A stretch of 64,000 bases of DNA from Sinomonas susongensis. GTDB lineage: Bacteria > Actinomycetota > Actinomycetes > Actinomycetales > Micrococcaceae. The notes beneath the pieces are model-generated. The model saw only the letters and a program-made list of their open reading frames with translations, was not told where the DNA came from and made no database searches. Below are positions 46,835 to 55,015 of this stretch, piece by piece. Where the stretch lies: positions 124,001 to 188,000 of the forward strand of contig NZ_SSNH01000004.1 in the NCBI RefSeq assembly GCF_005877005.1. Reading direction: 5' to 3'. Position 1 is the stretch's first letter. The number at the start of each line of letters is the position of its first letter. The translations under genes were made by a program, and so were the position numbers.

Positions 46835-48172
46835 ATGACTGACACCGTCGCCCATCACGAGACTGCCCCCGTCGCCGCGCAGGAAGCGGCCGCGCCGGCC
46901 GCGGGCCAGCCGGTCGACGTCGAGGCTGCGGTCCTCGCCGTCGGCGACCGGGCCCGCGTAGCGTCGCGCGCCGTCGGCCGTGCCAACCGCGCCCTGAAGG
47001 ACGGCGCGCTCCACGCCATCGGGAGCGCGCTCAAGGACAATGAGTCGCGCATCCTCGCGGCGAACGAGAAGGACCTCGAGGCCGGCCGCGGGAACGGGAC
47101 CTCGAAGGCGCTCCTCGACCGTCTCGCGCTCACGCCCGCCCGCATCGATGGGCTCGTCGCTGCGCTCGAGAACCTCGCAGGCCTGCCCGACCCGGTCGGC
47201 AACGTCGTCCGCGGTCAGACGCTCCCCAACGGGCTCCGGATGCGCCAGGTCAACGTCCCCATGGGCGTGGTGGCGGCGATCTACGAGGCGCGTCCGAACG
47301 TCACGGTGGACATCGCAGGTCTCGCCCTCAAGAGCGGAAACGCCGTCATCCTTCGCGGTGGAAGCGCCGCGGCGCACACCAACCGCGAGCTCGTGGACAT
47401 CCTCCGGGACACCCTCGTCGAAGTCGGGCTCCCTGCTGACGCTGTCCAGACCGTCGACGAGTACGGCCGCGCCGGCGCGGACGTGCTCATGAGGGCGCGC
47501 GGGCGGGTCGACGTGCTCATCCCTCGCGGCGGGCGGGACCTGATCCAGAACGTCGTCCTCAATTCCACGGTCCCCGTGATCGAGACCGGCGAAGGCAATG
47601 TGCACATCTTCGTCGACGAGTCCGCCGACGAGGCGATGGCCGTTGATATCCTGCTCAACGCAAAGACCCAGCGCCCGAGCGTGTGCAATACGGTGGAGAC
47701 GCTCCTCGTGCATTCGAAGAGCACTGTCCTCCCTGCGCTGGCCCGCGCCCTCGCCGAACGAGGGGTGCGCCTGCACGTGGACGGACGGTCGATGGATGCG
47801 CTGCCCGCCGGGGTCGAGGCCGTCGCGGCGACCGATGCGGACTGGGCTGCCGAGTACATGGACCTCGATCTCGCCGTCGCTACCGTGGACTCGATCGACG
47901 AGGCTCTCGAGCACATCCGCCGTTGGAGCACGGGTCACACCGAGGCGATCATCACGAACGACCTCCGCAACGCGGAGCGCTTCATCGCGGAGATCGACTC
48001 GGCCGCCGTCATCGTGAACGCCTCGACGCGCTTCACCGACGGCGGGGAGCTGGGGCTCGGTGCCGAAGTCGGCATCTCGACCCAGAAGCTGCACGCGCGG
48101 GGGCCGATGGGCCTCACCGAGCTCACGACCACGAAGTGGATCGTCCAGGGCGAGGGACAGATTCGGGCGTGA
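46835..48172 (+). CDS. proA: Glutamate-5-semialdehyde dehydrogenase (gamma-glutamyl phosphate reductase)
   Basis: Second step of proline synthesis: NADPH-dependent reduction of glutamyl 5-phosphate (445 aa). Aldehyde-dehydrogenase fold with VPMGVVAAIYEARPNVT, LRGGSAAAHTN and the catalytic Cys in RPSVCNTVETLL. An Ala/Pro-rich segment of about 25 residues precedes the conserved domain. It is paired with proB. Confidence 0.96.
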   Translation: MTDTVAHHETAPVAAQEAAAPAAGQPVDVEAAVLAVGDRARVASRAVGRANRALKDGALHAIGSALKDNESRILAANEKDLEAGRGNGTSKALLDRLALTPARIDGLVAALENLAGLPDPVGNVVRGQTLPNGLRMRQVNVPMGVVAAIYEARPNVTVDIAGLALKSGNAVILRGGSAAAHTNRELVDILRDTLVEVGLPADAVQTVDEYGRAGADVLMRARGRVDVLIPRGGRDLIQNVVLNSTVPVIETGEGNVHIFVDESADEAMAVDILLNAKTQRPSVCNTVETLLVHSKSTVLPALARALAERGVRLHVDGRSMDALPAGVEAVAATDADWAAEYMDLDLAVATVDSIDEALEHIRRWSTGHTEAIITNDLRNAERFIAEIDSAAVIVNASTRFTDGGELGLGAEVGISTQKLHARGPMGLTELTTTKWIVQGEGQIRA

Positions 48173-48293
48173 GCCGTTCCCGGCAGTCGCCGGGGTAGGA
48201 TGATCGGAAGACTGATCGCTGTGACCAGGGGACTTCACAGACCACAGGACTTCATGGGATCACAAGGACTTCGCAAGGCTTGGAGGGGTAAAG

Positions 48294-48542
48294 ATGCTGG
48301 CAACGCTCATGACCACCGCACTCACCGTGGGTGCAGAGGCCGCGGCGGATGAGAAGGCGCCGACCATCGCGCCGCCGTTCGTCATCGGCGTCACGCTCTT
48401 CGCCTTCTTCGTCGTCCTGCTCTTCGTGACCCTTTCGTATACCAACCTGGGCCGTCGGCATGAGCCCGAGGACGAGCACGCCGATCCTCACCGCCAGCAC
48501 CCGAACAAGCACGACCGCCATCAGGGCGCCGCGAGCCACTGA
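48294..48542 (+). CDS. Small membrane protein, 82 aa
   Basis: A short protein with one clear transmembrane helix (about residues 28-47, [23 protein letters not shown]) after a mildly hydrophobic N-terminus, and a His/Asp/Arg-rich cytoplasmic tail. GGAGGGG lies 7 nt before the ATG. I do not recognise a function. Position between proA and nadD, good ribosome-binding site and typical codon use make it a real gene. Confidence 0.72.
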   Translation: MLATLMTTALTVGAEAAADEKAPTIAPPFVIGVTLFAFFVVLLFVTLSYTNLGRRHEPEDEHADPHRQHPNKHDRHQGAASH

Positions 48543-48565
48543 CCCCTTTGACGGAGCCAGCACAG

Positions 48566-49261
48566 GTGCCGGGAGGGCGGCGCATTCGCCTTGGAGTGAT
48601 GGGTGGGACCTTCGACCCCATCCACCATGGGCACCTCGTCGCGGCGAGCGAGGTGGCGTCGAAGTTCGGCCTCGATGAGGTCGTCTTCGTGCCGACGGGC
48701 GAGCCGTGGCAGAAGTCGAGCCGCAGGGTAAGCCTCGCCGAGCACCGGTACCTCATGACAGTGATCGCCACCGCCTCGAACCCGCAGTTCACTGTGAGCC
48801 GCGTCGACATCGAGCGCCCCGGACCGACATACACCATCGACACGTTGCGGGACCTCAGGGCCGAGCGCCCCGAAGCGGACCTCTACTTCATCACGGGTGC
48901 GGACGCGATGGCGCAGATCGTGGGCTGGAAGGATGTTGACGAGCTCTGGACCCTCGCCCATTTCGTCGGCGTCACCCGTCCTGGGCACGAGCTTCCGGAC
49001 CTCGGCCGGGCAGAGGTGAGCCTGCTCGAGGTGCCGGCCATGGCTATCTCCTCGACTGACTGCCGGGCACGGGTCGCGTCCCACGAGCCGGTCTGGTACC
49101 TCGTTCCGGACGGCGTCGTCCAGTACATCGCGAAGTACGGCCTCTACGTGGACGACTCGAATGCGAAGGCGACGCGGAATGACGGTGTGATCCACCTTGC
49201 TCCCGCCGAGACTCCTCTCCGCCGCGCAGGCGCCCCGGGAAGCGCGTCAGCGGCCTGGTGA
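48566..49261 (+). CDS. nadD: Nicotinate-nucleotide adenylyltransferase
   Basis: Makes nicotinate adenine dinucleotide from NaMN and ATP in NAD synthesis (231 aa). The [12 protein letters not shown] nucleotidyltransferase motif and the C-terminal [10 protein letters not shown] motif (ISSTxxR type) are present. The GTG at 48566 has GGAG 9 nt upstream; an in-frame TTG at 48548 is less likely. The last 25 residues are a non-conserved tail. The stop overlaps the next start (GTGA), so it is coupled to the 448-aa gene and then rsfS. Confidence 0.94.
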   Translation: MPGGRRIRLGVMGGTFDPIHHGHLVAASEVASKFGLDEVVFVPTGEPWQKSSRRVSLAEHRYLMTVIATASNPQFTVSRVDIERPGPTYTIDTLRDLRAERPEADLYFITGADAMAQIVGWKDVDELWTLAHFVGVTRPGHELPDLGRAEVSLLEVPAMAISSTDCRARVASHEPVWYLVPDGVVQYIAKYGLYVDDSNAKATRNDGVIHLAPAETPLRRAGAPGSASAAW

Positions 49262-50604
49262 ATGAATCTATGAACAACGACGAGAAGCCCATCACGAGCC
49301 GACGCGAGCGACGGCTGGCCCAGGCGGCGCGAGGTGACCAGCCCCCCGCCCAGCTGACGCCTGCCCAAGCACGCGCCGAGGCCGAGGCGCGCGCGGAGGC
49401 CGAGGCCCGCGCAGCTGCGGAAGCCCGGGCCCGCGAGGCCCGCGCTGCTGCTGAAGCCCAGGCCCGCGAGGTTCGGGACCGCGAGGTTCGGGCCCGCGAG
49501 GTCCGGGATCGGGGAGCTCGAGGCGGGCAGGATGCCGCGAGCAGCGCTGATGCCGTCCGTTCGCGGCGCGCCCTCGACGCACCGCTCGATGCAGTCCGCA
49601 GCGAACGAAGCTCACAGGCCCGAGCACGGGATCGCGAGGCCCACCGGGTCATGCGCGAACTAGCCGAGAAGGAGCAGGCCGCGCGGTTCCCGAGCCGTCG
49701 GGAGATTCGGGAGCAGGGCCAGGACACTCCGCCGGTTCCCCGGGAGCGTCCGCAGACTGCCCAAAGGCCTGCGACGCCCCCACGGCCCTCGGCCGCACCA
49801 CAGACACCTGCGTCCCCGCAGCCCCCGGTTTCTCCTCAGGGTCCGGTTTCTCCTCAGAGTCCGGCGTCGGCGGGGCCGGACTTTCCCGCCGGAAGTCTTC
49901 CCGTGGTGCCGCCCCAGGGCGGCGGGCAGCAGCGATCGGGTGGGGCGCCGTCGTCGTCCGTGCCCTTCCGCGAGCCCGCTCCGACCGCGCCGTTCAAGAT
50001 CCCCCAGAACCCTGCAGGGGAGCCGGTGCTCGGGCCGGAGACCGGATCCTTCCGGCGGCTGAGCCACGAGCAGATCGCGGCGGCCCGCGATCTTCTCCGC
50101 GCCCAGGCCAAGACTGAAGCCGACGCGCGGTCCGGTCCTCGGGGGAGTGCCCCCGTGGATCCGGAGACCAGGAAGCAGCAGGTTGCCCAGGCCGAGCGCG
50201 AAGCGGTCCTGAGCCGACGCGCGCAAGCGCGGCAGCGCCTCGCGGAGGAGACCCGCCGGGAGACGGAGCCAACCCGCAGGACGGCGCCGACGTCGGCCAA
50301 CAACCTCGCGATGGTGACGCCGCTCGAGTACGTCAAGGTTCCCGGGGTCCCTCACCCTGTCATGAAGCCGCCGTCGACACATCACGTGCCGGTGGTGACC
50401 GATCGGACTCCCCGTCAACGCGGAGCAGCCGGTACAGCTCCCCAGGAGGCGGCGCCGATCGCGGCGCAGTCCGCTCACGGGCTCGATCCCCTCGAGCCTC
50501 AGAAATCACGCGTCGATCGGGAGCGCATCCTGCTCCTCGGGATCGGCGCCATTGGCATCGTGGCCCTCATCGCGGCCGTTTTGATTGTGCTGCTCGGCAA
50601 GTAG
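49258..50604 (+). CDS. Hypothetical tail-anchored protein with charged repeats, 448 aa
   Basis: I do not recognise a family. Residues about 35-85 are an Ala/Glu/Arg repeat ([20 protein letters not shown], then [16 protein letters not shown]), probably a long single alpha helix or coiled coil. The middle is Pro/Gln-rich and disordered with PQSP-type repeats. A conserved-looking block [15 protein letters not shown] lies near residue 370. One transmembrane helix ([23 protein letters not shown]) ends the protein with a single Lys after it, so it is tail-anchored with a cytoplasmic body. It lies between nadD and rsfS. The start is GTG 49258 or ATG 49270. Confidence 0.75.
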   Translation: MNESMNNDEKPITSRRERRLAQAARGDQPPAQLTPAQARAEAEARAEAEARAAAEARAREARAAAEAQAREVRDREVRAREVRDRGARGGQDAASSADAVRSRRALDAPLDAVRSERSSQARARDREAHRVMRELAEKEQAARFPSRREIREQGQDTPPVPRERPQTAQRPATPPRPSAAPQTPASPQPPVSPQGPVSPQSPASAGPDFPAGSLPVVPPQGGGQQRSGGAPSSSVPFREPAPTAPFKIPQNPAGEPVLGPETGSFRRLSHEQIAAARDLLRAQAKTEADARSGPRGSAPVDPETRKQQVAQAEREAVLSRRAQARQRLAEETRRETEPTRRTAPTSANNLAMVTPLEYVKVPGVPHPVMKPPSTHHVPVVTDRTPRQRGAAGTAPQEAAPIAAQSAHGLDPLEPQKSRVDRERILLLGIGAIGIVALIAAVLIVLLGK

Positions 50605-50640
50605 CCGAGGGCATCAGGTACTTCACGACAAGGAGCTTCA

Positions 50641-51033
50641 TTGAGCGCAGCCGAAACGGTTGTCGAGTCCGCAAAGGTGGCAGCGAAGGCCGCCGCGGAC
50701 AAGCTGGCCGAGAACATCGTAGCCGTGGACGTGAGCGAACGCCTCGCCATCACCGACCTCTTCATCATCGCGTCCGCCTCGACCGAGCGTCAGGTCAATT
50801 CGATCGTGGACAACATCGAGGACGAGCTCATCAAGCTTGATCGCCGCCCGGTGCGGCGCGAGGGGCGCACCGAGGGGCGGTGGGTGCTTCTCGACTACGG
50901 TGACATGGTCATCCACGTGATGCACGACGAGGATCGTGCATTTTACGCCCTTGAGCGCCTGTGGAAGGACTGCCCGTCCGTGGACCTCGGGCTTCAGGAG
51001 CCGGGCGACGCCGCCGCCTCGGCAGCCGGCTGA
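50641..51033 (+). CDS. rsfS: Ribosomal silencing factor RsfS
   Basis: Binds L14 on the 50S subunit and blocks subunit joining when nutrients are short (130 aa). The family core is intact: ENIVAVDVSERLAITDLFIIASASTERQV and GRWVLLDYGDMVIHVMHDEDRAFYALERLW. The TTG at 50641 is supported by AAGGAG 7 nt upstream. It is followed closely by the phosphatase gene, a common nadD-rsfS-phosphoglycerate-mutase-like order in actinobacteria. Confidence 0.95.
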   Translation: MSAAETVVESAKVAAKAAADKLAENIVAVDVSERLAITDLFIIASASTERQVNSIVDNIEDELIKLDRRPVRREGRTEGRWVLLDYGDMVIHVMHDEDRAFYALERLWKDCPSVDLGLQEPGDAAASAAG

Positions 51034-51041
51034 GCCCGGCT

Positions 51042-51701
51042 GTGGGGGATCGGCGGCGGATCGTCTTCTGGCGGCACGGGCGCACCGACTGGAATGCGGC
51101 GGGACGCTTCCAGGGGCAGACTGACATCCCGCTCAACGACGACGGCGTGCGCCAGGCGACGCACGCCGCCCGGGTGCTTGCGGCCATGGGGCCGAGCGCG
51201 ATCGTGAGCTCGGACCTCCAGCGGACACGGACGACGGCGGAGGCCCTCGCCATCGAGACGGGCCTGCCCGTCACGGTCGATCCCGGCCTGCGGGAGACGA
51301 ATGCCGGCCGGTGGCAGGGGAAGACCTTCGCGGAGATCCGGCTTGACGACGCCAAGCAGCTCGAGCGCTGGGAGGACGGGGACGTGACCGTCGCGGCCGG
51401 CGGGGCTGAGACACGCCTCGACGTTGCGGCTCGCGCCCGCTCCGCGGTGGAGCGCGCCATCGGCGCCTTGGGGGAGTCCGGCACTCTGGTGGTGGTGAGC
51501 CACGGCGGCGCGATCCGCGTGGCACTTGCCGAACTCATGGGCCTTCCGCACGGGCTGTGGGGGGTTCTCTCGGGTCTCTCGAACTGCAATTGGTCGGTGC
51601 TTGAGGAGCGTTCGCCGGCGGCCGACGGCTCCCCGCGGTGGCGCCTCGGCGAGCACAATGCAGGCAGTCTCCTGGTGCCGGTCCCCATCGTCGAGGGCTG
51701 A
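51042..51701 (+). CDS. Histidine phosphatase (phosphoglycerate mutase-like)
   Basis: Phosphohydrolase of the histidine phosphatase superfamily (219 aa). The phospho-acceptor motif FWRHGRTDWN with the RHG triad, the second Arg (SDLQRTRTTAEA), the Glu loop (LRETNAGRWQG) and the second His (VVSHGGAIRVAL) are complete. The early motif spacing and missing mutase insertions point to a phosphatase rather than a cofactor-dependent mutase. In mycobacteria the equivalent gene is a glucosyl-3-phosphoglycerate phosphatase; this substrate is only a possibility here. The GTG at 51042 is 8 nt after the rsfS stop. Confidence 0.88.
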   Translation: MGDRRRIVFWRHGRTDWNAAGRFQGQTDIPLNDDGVRQATHAARVLAAMGPSAIVSSDLQRTRTTAEALAIETGLPVTVDPGLRETNAGRWQGKTFAEIRLDDAKQLERWEDGDVTVAAGGAETRLDVAARARSAVERAIGALGESGTLVVVSHGGAIRVALAELMGLPHGLWGVLSGLSNCNWSVLEERSPAADGSPRWRLGEHNAGSLLVPVPIVEG

Positions 51702-51720
51702 CGACGGCGGCCCACCGGAT

Positions 51721-51749
51721 TTGTGCGGCGGTGGCCCCACAGCTAAGAT
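51721..51749 (+). promoter_or_regulatory. Promoter of the tRNA-Ala pair
   Basis: TTGTGC (51721-51726), a 17-nt spacer and TAAGAT (51744-51749), about 70 nt before the first tRNA-Ala. Confidence 0.65.
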
Positions 51750-51818
51750 GGACGAGTTGCTCCGGACGGGATGAGGGGATTCTTGGGTCCTCCGAAAGGT
51801 CCTGTCTGGTGCGAGTTC

Positions 51819-51891
51819 GGGGCTGTGGCGCAGCTGGTAGCGCACCTGCATGGCATGCAGGGGGTCAGGGGTTCGAATCCCCTCAGCTCCA
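51819..51891 (+). tRNA. tRNA-Ala (GGC), first copy
   Basis: Acceptor GGGGCTG/CAGCTCC, anticodon stem CCTGC/GCAGG with loop ATGGCAT giving GGC. The T-arm AGGGGTTCGAATCCCCT is identical to that of the next copy. Confidence 0.94.
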
Positions 51892-51892
51892 C

Positions 51893-51965
51893 GGGGGTAT
51901 GGCGCAGTTGGTAGCGCGTCTGCATGGCATGCAGAAGGTCAGGGGTTCGAATCCCCTTACCTCCA
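51893..51965 (+). tRNA. tRNA-Ala (GGC), second copy, at the prophage boundary
   Basis: Acceptor GGGGGTA/TACCTCC, anticodon stem TCTGC/GCAGA, same loop and T-arm as the first copy. Only one base separates the two genes. The acceptor and D regions differ, so it is not a recent exact duplication. Confidence 0.94.
51930..51965 (+). other. Candidate attL core in the 3' half of tRNA-Ala
   Basis: Tyrosine integrases commonly use tRNA 3' halves, and the integrase gene lies just downstream. The core cannot be fixed without attR, so the interval is approximate. Confidence 0.4.
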
Positions 51966-51976
51966 CTCTGAGAGGC

Positions 51977-52000
51977 CCGGAAACAAGCCAAAGTTTCCGG
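51977..52000 (+). terminator. Hairpin after the tRNA-Ala pair
   Basis: CCGGAAAC (51977-51984) pairs with GTTTCCGG (51993-52000). It has no U-run and may help end or process the tRNA transcript. Confidence 0.4.
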
Positions 52001-52010
52001 GGATGTTGAA

Positions 52011-52045
52011 AGGGCCGCGATTCCTGTTGAAAGGATCGCGGCCCT
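52011..52045 (+). terminator. Terminator separating the tRNAs from the prophage
   Basis: AGGGCCGCGAT (52011-52021) pairs with ATCGCGGCCCT (52035-52045), followed by ATCCGTT. Confidence 0.65.
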
Positions 52046-52063
52046 ATCCGTTAAACTCGGCGC
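52027..52063 (+). promoter_or_regulatory. Promoter of the integrase gene chain, predicted leaderless
   Basis: TTGAAA (52027-52032), a 19-nt spacer and TAAACT (52052-52057), then 6 nt to the ATG at 52064. The -35 box sits in the loop of the preceding terminator hairpin. Confidence 0.5.
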
Positions 52064-52327
52064 ATGAACGCACGCATCGGGGGCTCTGCGGAAGACCCCA
52101 AGAGGTCCAAAGAACACCACTCGCCAGCCGAGACAGTCCAGGCGATCGCCAAAGTTGACCGCGGTGACCTCGTCAGGCACGTAGGCTTCACCGGACGGGC
52201 GACCGGAGTGACCGGGACCGTCTCGCGATTCACCGGCTCCGGGGTCTGGGTGACCCTCAAGGATGGTCGGCGCGAGTGCTGGCACCCGACCGACGTCCGC
52301 CGAGTGCGGAAGGCGGGGGCGAAATGA
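52064..52327 (+). CDS. Small prophage protein with an SH3-like barrel pattern, 87 aa
   Basis: An 87-residue basic protein. After a polar N-terminus (25 residues) the sequence RGDLVRHVGFTGRATG...GTVSRF..SGVWVTLKDGRRECWHPTDVRRV has the GxV/strand/turn pattern of KOW or SH3-like barrels, which often bind nucleic acid. It opens a chain of overlapping genes leading to the integrase, so an accessory role in integration or excision is possible but unproved. The ATG at 52064 is supported by a -10 element 6 nt upstream. The stop overlaps the next ATG (ATGA). Confidence 0.7.
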   Translation: MNARIGGSAEDPKRSKEHHSPAETVQAIAKVDRGDLVRHVGFTGRATGVTGTVSRFTGSGVWVTLKDGRRECWHPTDVRRVRKAGAK

Positions 52328-52404
52328 GGGGCATCTTGGGTGACATCGTCGACGGCATACGAGCCGTCTTCGAAGACATCATCGACGGAATCGGGATGCT
52401 CTAA
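52324..52404 (+). CDS. 26-residue peptide gene coupled to the integrase chain
   Basis: ATG at 52324 overlaps the previous stop (ATGA), and the TAA at 52402-52404 overlaps the next ATG (TAATG). The peptide starts MRGILGDIVDGIRAVFED and continues IIDGIGML. It is strongly amphipathic, with Ile/Val/Leu at i, i+3/4, i+7 and Asp/Glu between, and has an internal repeat (GDIVDGI / EDIIDGI). Net charge is negative. Such a sequence could associate with membranes or oligomerise. The tight coupling on both sides argues it is translated. No homologue is recognised. Confidence 0.5.
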   Translation: MRGILGDIVDGIRAVFEDIIDGIGML

Positions 52405-52598
52405 TGGCCGAGATTGAGAATCGGGCGCAGCCAGAGCCGGCCTGCCTCGAGCAGATACGGGAAGCCAACCGCGAGATCCTCCAGATCGGGCAGCGCTTCG
52501 ATGCGGTCTACGGGCCATGGGTGCGCGAGACTAACGCAGAGCTACAGAACGGCATCCGGAACCTCTCGGCATGGTTGGAAGCAGTGAAGCGTGGCTAG
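52404..52598 (+). CDS. Small helical prophage protein, 64 aa
   Basis: A 64-residue, mostly helical and charged protein (ACLEQIREANREILQIGQRFDAVYGPWVRETNAELQNGIRNLSAWLEAVKRG). There are no membrane helices. It starts in the stop of the 26-residue gene (TAATG) and ends 8 bp inside the integrase gene. Size and position would suit a recombination directionality factor, but it lacks an obvious winged-helix motif, so this remains a guess. Confidence 0.65.
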   Translation: MAEIENRAQPEPACLEQIREANREILQIGQRFDAVYGPWVRETNAELQNGIRNLSAWLEAVKRG

Positions 52599-53796
52599 CA
52601 TCCGCGAGCACACCAAGGCGAACGGCGAGACGTCCTTCTACATCCTGTGGCGCGACTCGGACACTGGCAAGCAGTCGTCCATGAAGCGCTCGGTCAGGTC
52701 CGAGGCGGAAGAGCTCGTGCGCGTCATCGAGGCGAACGGGAACAGCCTCAACGCCGTCGAGCGCTTCTATGAGAAGACCATGGCCGATGGGCCCACCGTC
52801 GCCGCCCTCATAGACAAGCACATCCGCACCGTGACCGGTGCCGGCCCCTACATGGTGAAGCGCTACGGCGACTACCTGCGGCTGCACATCAAGACGCACG
52901 AGCTCGGCGGGTTCAAAGCCAAGGCTGTCACCCGCGATGACATGCGAGCATGGGTGAAGTGGATGGAAGGCCGCGGCAAGGCGCCGAAGACGATCTCGAA
53001 CGTGTTCGGGCTGATCTCGTCCGCGTTCATCAACGCCGCGCATGACGGCGTCGTGGACCGCAACCCGTGCGCCGGGGTGAAGCTGCCCAAGGTCGTCAAG
53101 GGCGGCGCCGAGGACGAGGGTGAGATGACCCGCGAGGACTTCGACGCGATCCGTGCCGAGATCCACACGCACTTCCGGCCATTCCTGGACTTCCTGCTCG
53201 GCGCCGGCACGAGGTTCTCCGAGGCCACGGCGCTCACCGCGGCCGACTTCAAGCTCGACGCCACGACGCCCACCGTGCGGATCACCAAGGCTTGGAAGGA
53301 GAGCGACGACGGCTCGTGGTACATCGGACCGCCGAAGACCGAGAAGGGCTACCGGACGATCAGCCTAGCCCCGTCCACTGTGGCGTCGATCCGCCCACTG
53401 GTCGAAGCCGCGGGCAAGGGGCGTGTATTCCGCATGAAGCGCGGCGGTGTCATGACCCCCCAGGCGTTCTACAACCGGGCATGGTCCCTGCCGCGGAAGG
53501 CGGCCGGGCTCGAGAACAAGGTGACCGTCCACTCGATCCGCCACCTACACGCAGCGCTAATGCTCAGCGGCGGCATGGACATGTACGAACTCTCGCGCCG
53601 CATGGGCCACGAGGATATTCAGATCACCGTCAACCGTTACAGCCACCTGCTGCCCGACGCACACTTCCGGACAGCGCAGGCCGCGCAGCGGGCGCTCGAA
53701 GGCGACCCTCTGGCTGCCGAGGCGCGCACGCTCGAACCGACCGCCATCGAGGAAGCCGAGATCATCGACGACGGAGACGACGGCGAAGCGGCTTAG
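52591..53796 (+). CDS. int: Tyrosine-type phage integrase
   Basis: Site-specific recombinase (401 aa) that inserts and excises the prophage. An N-terminal arm-type domain (residues about 1-65) is followed by a core-binding domain (70-155) and a catalytic domain with Arg in GAGTRFSEA, Lys near PPKTEKGYR, the HSIRH box (HxxR), GHEDI and the nucleophilic Tyr in VNRYSHLL. All RKHRHY positions can be placed. The GTG at 52591 overlaps the preceding gene by 8 bp. A 40-residue acidic tail follows the catalytic domain. Confidence 0.94.
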   Translation: MASIREHTKANGETSFYILWRDSDTGKQSSMKRSVRSEAEELVRVIEANGNSLNAVERFYEKTMADGPTVAALIDKHIRTVTGAGPYMVKRYGDYLRLHIKTHELGGFKAKAVTRDDMRAWVKWMEGRGKAPKTISNVFGLISSAFINAAHDGVVDRNPCAGVKLPKVVKGGAEDEGEMTREDFDAIRAEIHTHFRPFLDFLLGAGTRFSEATALTAADFKLDATTPTVRITKAWKESDDGSWYIGPPKTEKGYRTISLAPSTVASIRPLVEAAGKGRVFRMKRGGVMTPQAFYNRAWSLPRKAAGLENKVTVHSIRHLHAALMLSGGMDMYELSRRMGHEDIQITVNRYSHLLPDAHFRTAQAAQRALEGDPLAAEARTLEPTAIEEAEIIDDGDDGEAA

Positions 53797-53873
53797 CGGC
53801 CTGTTTTAATCCGGCAACACCACTGCTACGCTGCTCCCCTACCACACATGCCTTGTGAATCTCTGGGGGAACC

Positions 53874-54440
53874 ATGAAAGCTCTATCAATCCTTGCCGCC
53901 GCTGCTGTGCTCCTGACTGGCTGCGCAGCCCAGACCGCTGCCCCGGCCAATGACAGCCCAGTCGGCAGCCAGGAACCGACGATCGCCGTAAGCGAACCGT
54001 CCGGGCCGGGAACGTACGCGGTCCAGCTTGACGGCGCGGAGGTGTCTCTCGAGATCCCCGCGCAGGCAGATCCCGAGTCGGTTGCCGTGCTCAAGTTGCT
54101 GGGGGTGTCGGCTGGTTCGTGGGTGAAGGCGACGGTCGACAACCGCCAGGGGGAGCAGGGCGGCGGCGTCTCGGTGGTCGGCCTGTCCACCGCCGAGGGG
54201 AAGCGGGTCGAGTACGTGAGCCCCGACAGCCTCATTGATGGGATGGAAACGTCGAAGCTGTCCACCGAGGACTACAACCGAGTCATTCACTGGCAGAACG
54301 CGCAGAACGATGCCGGGTATGTCGAGGCGGGGGAGAAGGCCGTCGTGTACCTCGCGGCTCCTGAGGCTCTGCCCGAGTTCGTCCGCGTCGATGCAGCGAA
54401 GGGAACTGGGACGCAGGCTGTGAAGGCCACCAAACAGTAG
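53874..54440 (+). CDS. Prophage lipoprotein, 188 aa
   Basis: A secreted lipoprotein: residues 1-16 are a signal peptide ending in the lipobox LLTGC, so the mature protein is anchored through Cys17. The mature part has a Thr/Pro-rich linker and then a compact beta-rich domain (YAVQLDGAEVSLEIPA...GSWVKATVDNRQGEQGGGVSVVGLST) with no recognised family. GGGGGAA precedes the ATG. Lipoproteins encoded beside prophage integrases are often superinfection-exclusion factors; that role is inferred only from position. Confidence 0.75.
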   Translation: MKALSILAAAAVLLTGCAAQTAAPANDSPVGSQEPTIAVSEPSGPGTYAVQLDGAEVSLEIPAQADPESVAVLKLLGVSAGSWVKATVDNRQGEQGGGVSVVGLSTAEGKRVEYVSPDSLIDGMETSKLSTEDYNRVIHWQNAQNDAGYVEAGEKAVVYLAAPEALPEFVRVDAAKGTGTQAVKATKQ

Positions 54441-54467
54441 TGCAGATCTAACTAGGGGGACCAGGCT

Positions 54468-54914
54468 ATGGATTCAATGGATGGCGGGACTTGGCTTGAT
54501 CGGGTGCGGAACAGGCTCGGGGTGGCTGGCATGACGGCGATCATCCTCGCTCTGGGGATCATCGCTTTCGGATTCATCCTCAGCGGCGGGGGCAAGACCC
54601 AGATCGAGCGGGCGGTTGCCGACTGCAACCTCACTACGCGGCAGGCTGGGGCATTGACCACTGGTGACTATGCCATGGTCAAGGACGGCGGCAAGACCCT
54701 CATCGTCCGCGTGAAAGACGGCTACGGTGATGTCACCTCGGATGCGATGGCCTGCACGATTAAGCGTCTCGAGATGAAGGCCAGCACGGTACAGCGCATT
54801 GGCGATACCCGCGCCATCGACGGTACGCAGAGCGACGAGTGGGGCCACTACAGGGCCATATGGAGCTACCACCCGGTCAATGGGATGACACTCATTGTTG
54901 AAGAGAAGGGGTAG
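54468..54914 (+). CDS. Prophage membrane protein with an extracellular domain, 148 aa
   Basis: A single N-terminal transmembrane helix (about residues 19-40, GVAGMTAIILALGIIAFGFIL) with a basic cytoplasmic lead, then a 105-residue domain outside the cell containing two Cys (ADCNLTT and MACTIKR) that could form a disulfide. No family is recognised. It lies 28 bp after the lipoprotein gene and is probably co-transcribed with it. The two surface proteins may act together. Confidence 0.7.
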   Translation: MDSMDGGTWLDRVRNRLGVAGMTAIILALGIIAFGFILSGGGKTQIERAVADCNLTTRQAGALTTGDYAMVKDGGKTLIVRVKDGYGDVTSDAMACTIKRLEMKASTVQRIGDTRAIDGTQSDEWGHYRAIWSYHPVNGMTLIVEEKG

Positions 54915-54917
54915 GGG

Positions 54918-54954
54918 CAAAAAAGAGCCGCCCCGGTGGGGGACCGGGGCGGCT
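54918..54954 (-). terminator. Intrinsic terminator for the - strand gene at 55016
   Basis: AGCCGCCCCGGT (54926-54937) pairs with ACCGGGGCGGCT (54943-54954). On the - strand the stem is followed by CTTTTTTGCC, a true U-run, so it mainly serves the - strand. It lies just after the + strand stop at 54914. Confidence 0.85.
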
Positions 54955-55015
54955 AGGGGGATCATTCATTGGGGGACGAATGACGTGTGAAATCGTACCA
55001 GACGGAACAGTCTGT

